Source: Bosea sp. BIWAKO-01 (GTDB lineage Bacteria; Pseudomonadota; Alphaproteobacteria; Rhizobiales; Beijerinckiaceae). From it: a stretch of DNA of 64,000 nt. The notes below the pieces were generated by a model, which was not told the origin of the DNA, did no database searches, and saw only the letters and a list, made by a program, of their open reading frames with translations. Position 1 is the stretch's first letter; every line of letters begins with the position of its first letter. Below, one piece after another: positions 53,040-60,566 of the stretch. The stretch spans positions 4,738,501 to 4,802,500 of the forward strand of contig NZ_BCQA01000001.1 of NCBI RefSeq assembly GCF_001748145.1. Direction: 5' to 3'. A program made the translations under genes and the position numbers.

Positions 53040-53340
53040 CAGCGGCATTTCGTGGAATTGCGCGAAGGCCGGCCGCATACTTTTCGCTCAAACGGTCACT
53101 AACGCTCGCGAGCCGTGCCGCTGCCAGGATATCGAGAAGATCGGCCTGCTTCACCAAGCGCGCCTGCGGGTGCTTGGCCACGCGGCACACAAGGGCGGTA
53201 TTCCTCGCCATCCCTACGGGTAAGCGCGTCAATGGCGGAGACCACCACATCCCAAAGCAGCAAGTGCAGCCAGTCGTCCATCGCCTCGAGTTTGCAGAGG
53301 AAATCGTCACCTTGGAAAGTCACTAGGCAGTTCGGCTCAT
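53040..53340 (-). pseudogene. Frameshifted second copy of the HD-domain gene
   Basis: One frame reads VVVSAIDALTRRDGEEY; another, after a shift near 53200, reads HPQARLVKQADLLDILAAARL then SEKYAAGLRAI. Both match the HD fragment at 49708-50091 closely. The HD motif itself is lost. It is a decayed duplicate lying just beyond the PRC-barrel gene. Confidence 0.7.
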
Positions 53341-53738
53341 TTCGCGAAGCGGCCTTCATACTTGAACTGCGGCGCGGCCTTTAGCTGCTCCTTGGTGGCG
53401 TTGATCCGGGCATTCCATTTCTTGTCCGCTGCATTCCAGGTCACGGCAAGGGCGCTGGGGCTCACTGCAACATAATGCGTGCCCATGCCGAGAAAGCCGC
53501 CGACCGACAGAATGTAGGATGCGAACGAGTTACCGGCGATGACGAAATCCTCGATCTCGCCGACATTCTCGTCACCGGCGTTCCTGACGTCGAGACCCTT
53601 GAGACTGCTGACGAGCGCCGATGCTTCTTCGACGGAAACAAACACCTTTGGCTCCGCCGGAGCGGGGACGGGCGTTGTCTGGGCGAAGGCGGTACAGGAT
53701 AGCAGCGCGGCGGCGAGAGTAAGAGCGGTTGTGCGCAT
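53337..53738 (-). CDS. Exported PRC-barrel domain protein
   Basis: 133 aa. Signal peptide LTLAAALLSCTAFAQ, a short Pro/Ala linker, then a PRC-barrel (LVSSLKGLDVRNAGDENVGE, IEDFVIAG, YILSVGGFLGMG, VAVSPSAL). PRC-barrels are small beta domains used in RNA processing, photosynthesis and envelope stress; this exported form is common in Rhizobiales stress regions. The start at 53738 gives the signal peptide directly. The role is unknown. Confidence 0.8.
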   Translation of the reverse strand: MRTTALTLAAALLSCTAFAQTTPVPAPAEPKVFVSVEEASALVSSLKGLDVRNAGDENVGEIEDFVIAGNSFASYILSVGGFLGMGTHYVAVSPSALAVTWNAADKKWNARINATKEQLKAAPQFKYEGRFAK

Positions 53739-54064
53739 GTTCGGAGGTCCTTCTCTTTGGCCCGCAGCCCGGGACCGCTGCGGCAGCATGAGAAGGGAAT
53801 TCCAAGCACCCCGAATCTGTTCCTCAGGGCGCGAACTGCGCCTCTTTCGGTTCGCGTGGGCGTTTCGAATTCTGATTGCGGGAAGCGGAATGGACGCGTG
53901 GATCGCAACGGCGGCGGTCGACAGGGGAGGGCGTCGGCACGGTATCGTCCTAAGCTGGCCATGGTCTCGACAAGTAGGGGGTGCCTACTGATTGATCAAT
54001 CTTTCCCGTTAAGTCTCGTTATGGCTTCGGGCGGGAAGGGGTTTTGACGATATGGGAGACGTCA
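53739..54064. other. Intergenic stretch
   Basis: About 325 bp between divergent genes with no recognised gene. It must carry promoters for both sides, but no perfect EcfG match was found. Confidence 0.4.
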
Positions 54065-54328
54065 ATGATTTCTGGAAAAGGTGTTCTGGTCACAAAAGAC
54101 GGCGAGCATCGTCCTGTGACCTATGAATACGTGCGGACGGTCGGGGGAGGTATCGCGGGTCAACTTGCGTACGCCGGGGCTACACTTGATCCGGGCCTCT
54201 TTGCCGATGAGATGCAGCTACAGTGTGATGACGGGGCGCTGTTGAATGTCGCGCTCTCGCTGACCGGTGATACCGATGTCGGATTTGTCGGCCGACGAGC
54301 GGAACGGGCCGGTTCTGCGCATGCATGA
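54065..54328 (+). CDS. Small protein near Ku, paralog of 48659-48910
   Basis: 87 aa starting MISGKGVLVTKDGEHRPVTY. GGGAGACG precedes the ATG. It is homologous to the protein convergent with the ligase at 48659-48910; shared positions include GVLV, TYE, LF and the end VGR. Its stop lies 98 bp from the end of the convergent Ku gene. Placement of both paralogs beside NHEJ genes suggests a stress or repair accessory, but this is inference. Confidence 0.65.
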   Translation: MISGKGVLVTKDGEHRPVTYEYVRTVGGGIAGQLAYAGATLDPGLFADEMQLQCDDGALLNVALSLTGDTDVGFVGRRAERAGSAHA

Positions 54329-54426
54329 ACGCGACCGTTGATCCTGAATGACCCGGAGTTAGGGCCGCCTCAAGCTTCCATGGGCCTTGGGACGGCCCTC
54401 GCTTTGGAAGCGGTTTTGAGCCCCCC

Positions 54427-55239
54427 TCAATGCCTTTTGGTGCGCCCGCCCTTTTCGGCGTCCAGCGTCTCTTTCAGAGACGCCCGCAATGCGTCCATGA
54501 TGTTGACGACGTTGCCCTTGGATTTCCGCTCTGCCGCGACACGCCTGACACTCCGGCTCTGCTTCGAAGCGATGAGCTTTTTGAGGTGCTCCTGAACCGG
54601 ATCCTTCATGAAGTCTGCCGACCAGTGCGCGGTCTTTTGAACGACAAGCTTATCAGCCAACTTCGCCAACGCGGGGTCCTCGTCCGCGGATCGAATATCG
54701 CCAAAAAATTGGCCGGGCTTGCGCACTTCATCGCCGAAGCGAAGCGTCCATGCGATGATGCCCTTTCCCTGAGGCTGTAGCATCACCGCCCGCTCCCTGC
54801 GGTTGAGGACCACGCGCGATATGCCGACGGTATCCGTTGCGGCCATGGCCTCCCGGATGACCGCGAAGGCCTCCTCACCGACAGGGTCGCTGGGCGTCAT
54901 GAAATACGGGCTGTCGAGATAGATCCACGGAACCGAAGCGCGCTCTGTAAAAAGATCAATTTCGATCGTCCTCGTGCTTTCGAGCCCGACCGAGGCGAGC
55001 TCATCGTCGGTAAACACGACGAACTGATCCTCCCCGACCGCGTAGCCTTTCGCCTCGTCCTCGTCTTTGACGGGCTTGCCTGTTACGGAATCGAGGTAGC
55101 GGCTGACGACCCTCTGCCCCGTCGCCCGATTGAGTGTGTGAAATCGAACCTTTTCGCTCTCAGAGGTCGCTGGCTGAAGCGCGACCGGACAGGTGACCAG
55201 CGAAAGGCGCAGATATCCGGTCCAGAATTTCGGAGCCAT
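54427..55239 (-). CDS. Ku protein (NHEJ end-binding), first copy
   Basis: 270 aa. Bacterial Ku core: FWTGYLRLSLVTCPVALQPA at the start, FHTLNRATGQRV, KGYAVGEDQFVVFTDDEL, and AFAVIREAM. Ku homodimers ring DNA ends and recruit LigD. The basic C-terminal tail (VRRVAAERKSKGNVV, ending KGGRTKRH) fits the Ku extension that contacts DNA or ligase. GGAGGG lies 7 bp before the ATG at 55239. It is divergent from a second Ku gene, 91 bp away; no perfect EcfG match points this way. Confidence 0.92.
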   Translation of the reverse strand: MAPKFWTGYLRLSLVTCPVALQPATSESEKVRFHTLNRATGQRVVSRYLDSVTGKPVKDEDEAKGYAVGEDQFVVFTDDELASVGLESTRTIEIDLFTERASVPWIYLDSPYFMTPSDPVGEEAFAVIREAMAATDTVGISRVVLNRRERAVMLQPQGKGIIAWTLRFGDEVRKPGQFFGDIRSADEDPALAKLADKLVVQKTAHWSADFMKDPVQEHLKKLIASKQSRSVRRVAAERKSKGNVVNIMDALRASLKETLDAEKGGRTKRH

Positions 55240-55272
55240 GCTGCGGCCCTCCACACACCAGATCAATCCATT

Positions 55273-55298
55273 GGAACGTCTTCTGTTCCCTGTGCGTT
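55273..55298 (+). promoter_or_regulatory. EcfG promoter of the second Ku gene
   Basis: GGAAC, 17 bp, CGTT, 32 bp before the ATG of the plus-strand Ku gene. It places NHEJ under general stress control. Confidence 0.7.
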
Positions 55299-55330
55299 GA
55301 GTCAGGTTCGTCGTGCCGGAGTTGCGTTCC

Positions 55331-56170
55331 ATGGCCACAGCCCGAGCCCAATGGAAAGGTACGCTGCAAGTCGGAACTCTGACCGTGCCCGTGGCGCTCT
55401 ACACCGCTGCTTCGACCGCAGAACGCACCACCTTCAACATGGTCAACCGCAAGACAGGAAACCGGCTTCGCCGCGAATTCATCGACCCCACCACGGGCAA
55501 GCCCGTCGAAAGGGAAGACCAGGTGAAGGGCTATGAGATCGACCCCGACAATTACGTGATGATCGAACCCGAAGAGCTCGAGGCTGCGATTCCGCAATCG
55601 GACAAGAAACTCGCGATACAGGCCTTCGTCCCGTCCAGCGAGGTCGATACTCTGTATTTCGACAAGCCCTATTACCTGGCACCCGCCGGGCCGGGTGCTG
55701 ATGCCCCCTTCGCGATCCTGCGGAATGCCCTCGAGCGGGGTGACGTCGGCGCGCTCGCTCACGCTGTGCTATTTCGCCGATATCGAGCTGTCCTGATCCG
55801 AGCCAACGGACCTGGAATGATCGCCCACACCCTCAACTTCGATTATGAGGTTCGGTCGGCCGCGAGCGCGTTCGCAGAGGTTGAGGACATCGAGATCAAG
55901 GGCGAGATGCTCGATCTCGCCAAACACATCATCACGACCAAGGCTGGGAAATTCGATGCGGCAGGCTTTACCGATCGCTATGAAGCGGCGGTTTCCGAGC
56001 TTGTGAAGGCAAAAATTGAGGGGCGGACGATTTCCACTCCCAAGCCGGGGAGGGCCACGAACGTGGTCGACCTTATGGAAGCCCTTCGCGCCAGCGCCGG
56101 GATGAAGAAGCCCAGCCGGAAGCAGGCCGCGCCTTCGAAGGTGGCGCAGCCCTCAAAGAAAGCTGGCTGA
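55331..56170 (+). CDS. Ku protein (NHEJ end-binding), second copy
   Basis: 279 aa. Ku core starting WKGTLQVGTLTVPVALYTAA, with FNMVNRKTGNRLRRE, VKGYEIDPDNYVMIEPEEL and YYLAPAGPGADAPFAILRNAL. The C-terminal tail is rich in Lys and Pro. It differs clearly from the divergent copy, so the pair may form heterodimers or serve different conditions, as described for rhizobia with several Ku genes. An EcfG promoter lies directly upstream. The DUF982 gene follows after 25 bp. Confidence 0.92.
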   Translation: MATARAQWKGTLQVGTLTVPVALYTAASTAERTTFNMVNRKTGNRLRREFIDPTTGKPVEREDQVKGYEIDPDNYVMIEPEELEAAIPQSDKKLAIQAFVPSSEVDTLYFDKPYYLAPAGPGADAPFAILRNALERGDVGALAHAVLFRRYRAVLIRANGPGMIAHTLNFDYEVRSAASAFAEVEDIEIKGEMLDLAKHIITTKAGKFDAAGFTDRYEAAVSELVKAKIEGRTISTPKPGRATNVVDLMEALRASAGMKKPSRKQAAPSKVAQPSKKAG

Positions 56171-56195
56171 GATCGAGTTCCGAGGGAAATGTGCC

Positions 56196-56441
56196 ATGCC
56201 GATGCATCGGTTCAGTCCAGGCGTTGTCGTTCAGTCCGACCGGCCCGGAGTCGGATATTCCATCACCGACGTGGAGCAAGCCGCAGAGTTCTTGCTTGCC
56301 TGGAAAGCGATCGGAGCGGGGCCGAAGTGGCAAGACGCTGTGCGCGCCTGCAAAGCAGTGCTCAACGATGCCGGGACTGTCGGCGATGCACGAGAAGCGT
56401 TCGAGAAGGCGGCGCGGGAGTGTGGTCGCCTTATCGGGTAG
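56196..56441 (+). CDS. DUF982-family small protein
   Basis: 81 aa. Pattern of DUF982: VGYSITDVEQAAEFLLAWKA, GPKWQDAVRACKAVLNDAG, AREAFEKAARECG. These short proteins are numerous in rhizobia and have no established role. The gene follows the second Ku gene by 25 bp and is probably on the same stress-induced transcript. Confidence 0.75.
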   Translation: MPMHRFSPGVVVQSDRPGVGYSITDVEQAAEFLLAWKAIGAGPKWQDAVRACKAVLNDAGTVGDAREAFEKAARECGRLIG

Positions 56442-56533
56442 CCCTCGGCACCCGGCATGCTATCGATCCCGTGAGCGCAGTACGCGTGCGTCTGCGTGCC
56501 CTCTGGTGATTTCAATCACACCGCATACCAACC

Positions 56534-57151
56534 TTGGTCGACGATTTCTCCTTCGGAGCCAAATCTCATGTGGCAGCGGGTACAAACGTCGCCTTTGCAA
56601 GGGAGAGCGACCGACCTGGTTCCCCAGACGCCGGCGAGATCCGGGCTCAGCTCGCGCGAATTCTCGCCAGTACCGAGTTCATTATCCCGGAGCGCGGGCG
56701 GCATTTCCTCTCATATGTCGTCGATCAAACGCTTTTGGGCAGGGCCGATCGCCTCAAGTCCTTCACGGTCGCGAACGACGTCTTCGGTCGGAGCTCCGAC
56801 TTCGATCCACAGCGCGATTCAGTTGTTCGCCTTGAGGCCGGTCGCCTCCGAATGGCCCTCGAACGCTACTATCTTGCTGCGGGCGACAGCGATCCCGTCA
56901 TCATCGACATTCCGAAGGGCGCCTATGTCCCGCATTTCCGCCGGCAGCCGCCTTTGTCCGTGTCCGCCAAAGCCTCGGAGATCGCTCTTGTCTCGGGAAA
57001 TGTAATCCCCCCGGCATGGCCCCAGCGGCGGCGCTTCCTGATTGCAGCGATCGTGGCCGCGATGGTGGGCTCTCTCTTGGTCTCACGGCCGGAACGCTGG
57101 TTCGGGCCCGCCAGCTTTGATCTGCTCAGCCCTTCGATTCTCGTGGCATAG
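56534..57151 (+). pseudogene. N-terminal half of a TolB/adenylate-cyclase-like sensor gene, truncated
   Basis: 205 codons. RAQLARILASTEFIIPERG, RADRLKSFTVANDVFGR, FDPQRDSVVRLEAGRLRMAL and IDIPKGAYVPHF form the N-terminal domain that in rhizobia precedes a membrane helix and a TolB-like or TPR domain. The helix is present (FLIAAIVAAMVGSLLV), but the rest is replaced at about 57145 by an insertion-sequence fragment. The only start codon is a TTG, so the 5' end is doubtful too. Confidence 0.65.
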
Positions 57152-57310
57152 GCCCACAGGTCGAGGTCGCGGCTGACGAACTCGGAGCCCTGATCGACCC
57201 GGATCGTCTTCGGATAGCCAAGTTTCGCGCGGACCCTTTCCAGCGTGGCGACGACATCCTCGGCCCGGTAGCTGAAGCGCGGATCGACGGCAGACGACTA
57301 GGTGGCCGAG
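57148..57310 (-). mobile_element. IS3-family transposase relic
   Basis: The minus strand reads FSYRAEDVVATLERVRAKLG then PKTIRVDQGSEFVSRDLDLW, the integrase core around the second catalytic Asp of IS3-type (IS407 group) transposases. About 55 codons remain; both ends are lost. It truncates the sensor gene on its left. Confidence 0.75.
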
Positions 57311-57318
57311 ACGGTGCA

Positions 57319-57981
57319 TCAGCGCGGCGGGGGCACGCTCGCAGCGGCATTTAGCTTCTGCGCTGCAATGACCGCCTCTAGGCGATTCCGGGCGTTCAGC
57401 TTGGCCATCAGGCTGGTCATGTAGGCCCTGACCGTCTTGTCGCTGAGCGAAAGCTCGTCAGCGATCTCGTTGTTTTTCTTACCCTGCAGCAGCAGCCCGA
57501 CGATCTGCTCCTCCCGAACGCTGAGCTTGTTGCTGATCGCCTTCTGCCGTTGGAGGGTCTGGTCCTTCAAGGCACAGATCACCTTGGTCGCGAAGGACGG
57601 GGTGACGTAGACCTCGCCCCGCTGCACGGCGTTCAGAGCCTGGAGGAGTTCCTCTCCCGGGCTGCCCTTCAGGACATAGCCCCTGGCCCCGGCATTCAGC
57701 GCCTTGATCGCATCATCTGTGCTGGTCGAGGCCGTGAACACGATGATCTTCGTCTCGGGAGCAATCTTCGATGCGTCTGCTATCGCCTGATAGACATCCC
57801 CCGCCATGCCGAGATCGACGATCATCTCGTCGGGGTGATGCGTCCTTGTAATCGACACAACGTGAGCCGCTGCATTACCCATCGCGGCGAGCGTGAAACC
57901 GCCCCATTGTTTCAGCTGCGCGGCGACCCCCTCCATCAGCAAAGGATGATCATCCACGATCGCAACCGATCGATCCGGCAT
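57319..57981 (-). CDS. LuxR/NarL-family response regulator
   Basis: 220 aa. The receiver domain starts SVAIVDDHPLLMEGVAAQLK and has the phosphoacceptor Asp in MIVDLGMAG. The C-terminal LuxR-type helix-turn-helix follows (LSVREEQIVGLLLQGKKNNE, then LSLSDKTVRAYMTSLMAKL). The start at 57981 is preceded by a GGGGGGCAGGG run. No kinase is adjacent; the partner may be encoded elsewhere. The gene ends next to an IS relic, so the neighbourhood has been rearranged. Confidence 0.85.
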   Translation of the reverse strand: MPDRSVAIVDDHPLLMEGVAAQLKQWGGFTLAAMGNAAAHVVSITRTHHPDEMIVDLGMAGDVYQAIADASKIAPETKIIVFTASTSTDDAIKALNAGARGYVLKGSPGEELLQALNAVQRGEVYVTPSFATKVICALKDQTLQRQKAISNKLSVREEQIVGLLLQGKKNNEIADELSLSDKTVRAYMTSLMAKLNARNRLEAVIAAQKLNAAASVPPPR

Positions 57982-58784
57982 GGCCCTGCCCCCCAAAATT
58001 AGTCCCCTGGCCGAACCAGATGGTTGCGTAGTCAACTTTCCTTGTAAACCCTCTAACGAAGGAGCCTTTTCGAATACGCGCGTGATCGCGGCTGCCGCGA
58101 TCTTCGCCTGCACCGCTGCGAAAACAGCGGCAGCGAGAACCGGCTGATGCTCGGCGCGACCGCCGGCGGTCTCGCGCGCTTATCGGCCTTGGCCTCTCGA
58201 TCCTGATCACGCATCTGAGCGAATAAAATGCGGCAACCATACTGATTGTGCGGAGCTCTTCCCTTCGAAAGCCCGGGCTCCTGGTCGACTCCTGTGTCTT
58301 GGCTCTGGGGGCCCGACCAGCGGCTGGACACCGATGCCATTACGGCCTTCACCCTGAGAATGGATGAGACTTAGGTCTGTATTCTATACGACGATTGTCT
58401 CGGAAATACCTAGACCAAGCGCTAGTAGAAATTATCCGACGTTCTCCTCTTACGGCCAGGGTGCCGACGTGCATGATGCAGCGTGCGCTGGGTCTCCAGC
58501 GGCTGAACGCTAGCTCAAACGAAGTTCTTGCGGCCGGTGCAACCGGCGTCGTGCCCTTTGGCGCGAGCGGCGGAGCATTGTCCGAGACGAAGCCGATACG
58601 GGTTTCTTGAAACCCCAGGAGGGCGTCATGGCACAGCACATTCGCTCTGACCTTGAGTTCATTCTCGAGCGGATCGGGATTGTAACACACTGACCGGCAG
58701 CAACTTCACGCTGTAGCGGCCGCGCCGGCCACTTTCCTGCACCGCCTTCCTGCCGACTGCTCCTCCCTTTGACGGTTTGCGATC
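57982..58784. other. 800-bp stretch with one gene relic
   Basis: Apart from the relic at 58628-58693 nothing could be supported here. Frames present on both strands lack protein-like composition or ribosome binding sites. It separates the rearranged island from the type I secretion locus. Confidence 0.4.
58628..58693 (+). pseudogene. N-terminal relic of a heme-peroxidase/RTX-type protein
   Basis: Twenty-one codons reading MAQHIRSDLEFILERIGI then a stop, with AGGAGG well placed upstream. This matches, from memory, the N-terminus of large secreted peroxidase-RTX proteins of Rhizobiales (IRSDLEFIL). It lies upstream of a type I transporter, so it may mark a lost secreted substrate. Confidence 0.4.
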
Positions 58785-60554
58785 ATGGCGCCCTCCAAGG
58801 CACAGACCTCCGCCCGCCGCCGCGATGCCGCCAGGCTGACGCTCGGCTTCCGCTCGGCCTTCCTCTTCCTGTTCGTGATCTCGGGGCTGATCAATGTGCT
58901 GGCGCTGACCGGCTCATTCTACATGCTGCAGGTCTATGACCGGGCGCTGACCTCGGGCAGCGTCCAGACGCTGGCGGCGCTCTCGGCGCTGGCGATCGGG
59001 CTCTACCTGTTCCAGGGCGCCTTCGACGTGATCCGCTCGCAGGTGCTGGTCCGGGTCGGGGCCAGGCTCGACAAGGATATCGCGCCGCTGGCGCACCGGG
59101 TGGCGATCGACATGCCGCGCTTCGGCTTCTCCAGCACGGAGGCGCTGGAGCGCGGGCGCGATGTCGACACGGTGCGCGGCTTCCTCGGCAGCCAGGGGCC
59201 GGGCGCGCTGTTCGACCTGCCCTGGATCCCGCTCTATCTCGCCTTCGCCTATTTCCTGCACCCCTGGCTCGGCGCGCTGACGCTGGCGGGCGCGGTGGTG
59301 CTGACCCTGCTGACGGTGGCCAGCGAGATCCTGACCCGCCGGCTCAACGGCACGACGCGCCAGGCGGCGATCACCCGCGGCGCGATCGCCGATTCCAATG
59401 CCCGCAATGCCGAGGTGCTGAAGGCGATGGGCTTTGCCGACCGGGCGGTCGAGCGCTTCAACCTGGCCAACCGCGAGCATCTGGCGCTGCAGACCCGGGC
59501 CAATGACCTCGGCGGCAGCCTGGGCGCGGTCTCGCGCGTGCTGCGCATGATCCTGCAATCGGCGATCCTCGGGATGGGCGCCTATCTGACGATCAAGGGC
59601 GAGCTCTCGGCCGGCGCGATCATCGCCTCCTCGGTCGCCTCGTCGCGGGCGCTGGCGCCGGTCGATCTCGCCATCGCCAACTGGAAGTCCTTCGTCGCGG
59701 CCCGGGCCGCCTTCCAGCGCCTGCGCGAGACGGTGGTGGCGCTGAGCCAGGCGGTGGTGCCGATGCAGCTGCCGGCGCCGGTGGGCGCGCTCAAGGTCGA
59801 CAAGATCACGGTCGCCGCCCCGGTCTCGGGCCAGGTCCTGCTCAGCGAGGTCGGCTTCGACCTGAAGGCGGGCACGGCGCTCGGCCTGATCGGGCCGAGC
59901 GGCGGCGGCAAGACGACGCTGGTGCGGGCCCTGACCGGGATCTGGCCGTGCCTGCGCGGCTCGGTCCGGCTCGATGGGGCCGAGCTGGCGCAATGGCCGG
60001 AGGTGGCGCTCGGCCGCTTCATCGGCTATCTCCCGCAGGAGGTCAGCCTGCTCGATGCCAGCGTCGAGGAGAACATCTCGCGGCTCTCGGCTGAGAGCGA
60101 CGCGGCCGGGGTGGTGGCGGCGGCGAAGGCGGCCGGCATCCATGAGATGGTCGTGCGACTGGCCGATGGCTACCAGACCCAGCTCGGGCCGCAGGGGGCG
60201 GCGCTCTCGGCCGGCCAGCGCCAGCGCATCGGCCTGGCGCGGGCGCTCTACGGCAACCCCTTCCTGGTCGTCATGGACGAGCCGAACTCGAATCTCGACG
60301 GCGAGGGCGAGAGCGCGCTCAAGGCGGCGATCGAGACGGTCAAGGAGCGCGGCGGCATCGCGATCATCGTGGCGCACCGGCCGAGCGCGCTCGCCGCCGT
60401 CGACTTCGTCGGCGTCATCCAGAACGGCAAGCTCGCCGCCTTCGGGCCGCGCAACGAGATCCTCACCCCGGCGACGACGCAGGTGGCGCCGGCCGCCCCG
60501 CTGCGGATGCCGCAGGCCAGTCCCATCCACAGCTCCCTTCAAGCCTCCGCATGA
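58785..60554 (+). CDS. Type I secretion ABC transporter (PrtD/HlyB-like)
   Basis: 589 aa. An N-terminal membrane domain of about 320 aa with six predicted helices (first: FLFLFVISGLINVLALTGSF) is followed by the ATPase: Walker A GPSGGGKTT, signature LSAGQRQRIGLARAL, Walker B VVMDEPNSNLD. The length and lack of a C39 peptidase or CLD domain fit PrtD-type exporters of RTX proteins. It lies 12 bp upstream of an RTX gene and two genes before an HlyD-type adaptor, a complete inner-membrane set apart from the truncation of the adaptor. Confidence 0.92.
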   Translation: MAPSKAQTSARRRDAARLTLGFRSAFLFLFVISGLINVLALTGSFYMLQVYDRALTSGSVQTLAALSALAIGLYLFQGAFDVIRSQVLVRVGARLDKDIAPLAHRVAIDMPRFGFSSTEALERGRDVDTVRGFLGSQGPGALFDLPWIPLYLAFAYFLHPWLGALTLAGAVVLTLLTVASEILTRRLNGTTRQAAITRGAIADSNARNAEVLKAMGFADRAVERFNLANREHLALQTRANDLGGSLGAVSRVLRMILQSAILGMGAYLTIKGELSAGAIIASSVASSRALAPVDLAIANWKSFVAARAAFQRLRETVVALSQAVVPMQLPAPVGALKVDKITVAAPVSGQVLLSEVGFDLKAGTALGLIGPSGGGKTTLVRALTGIWPCLRGSVRLDGAELAQWPEVALGRFIGYLPQEVSLLDASVEENISRLSAESDAAGVVAAAKAAGIHEMVVRLADGYQTQLGPQGAALSAGQRQRIGLARALYGNPFLVVMDEPNSNLDGEGESALKAAIETVKERGGIAIIVAHRPSALAAVDFVGVIQNGKLAAFGPRNEILTPATTQVAPAAPLRMPQASPIHSSLQASA

Positions 60555-60566
60555 ACGGGTGTCGGC

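Noticed and set aside
58349..58690. 113-codon minus-strand frame before the secretion locus
   Set aside because: No recognisable domain or ribosome binding site, and it opposes the short peroxidase-like relic.
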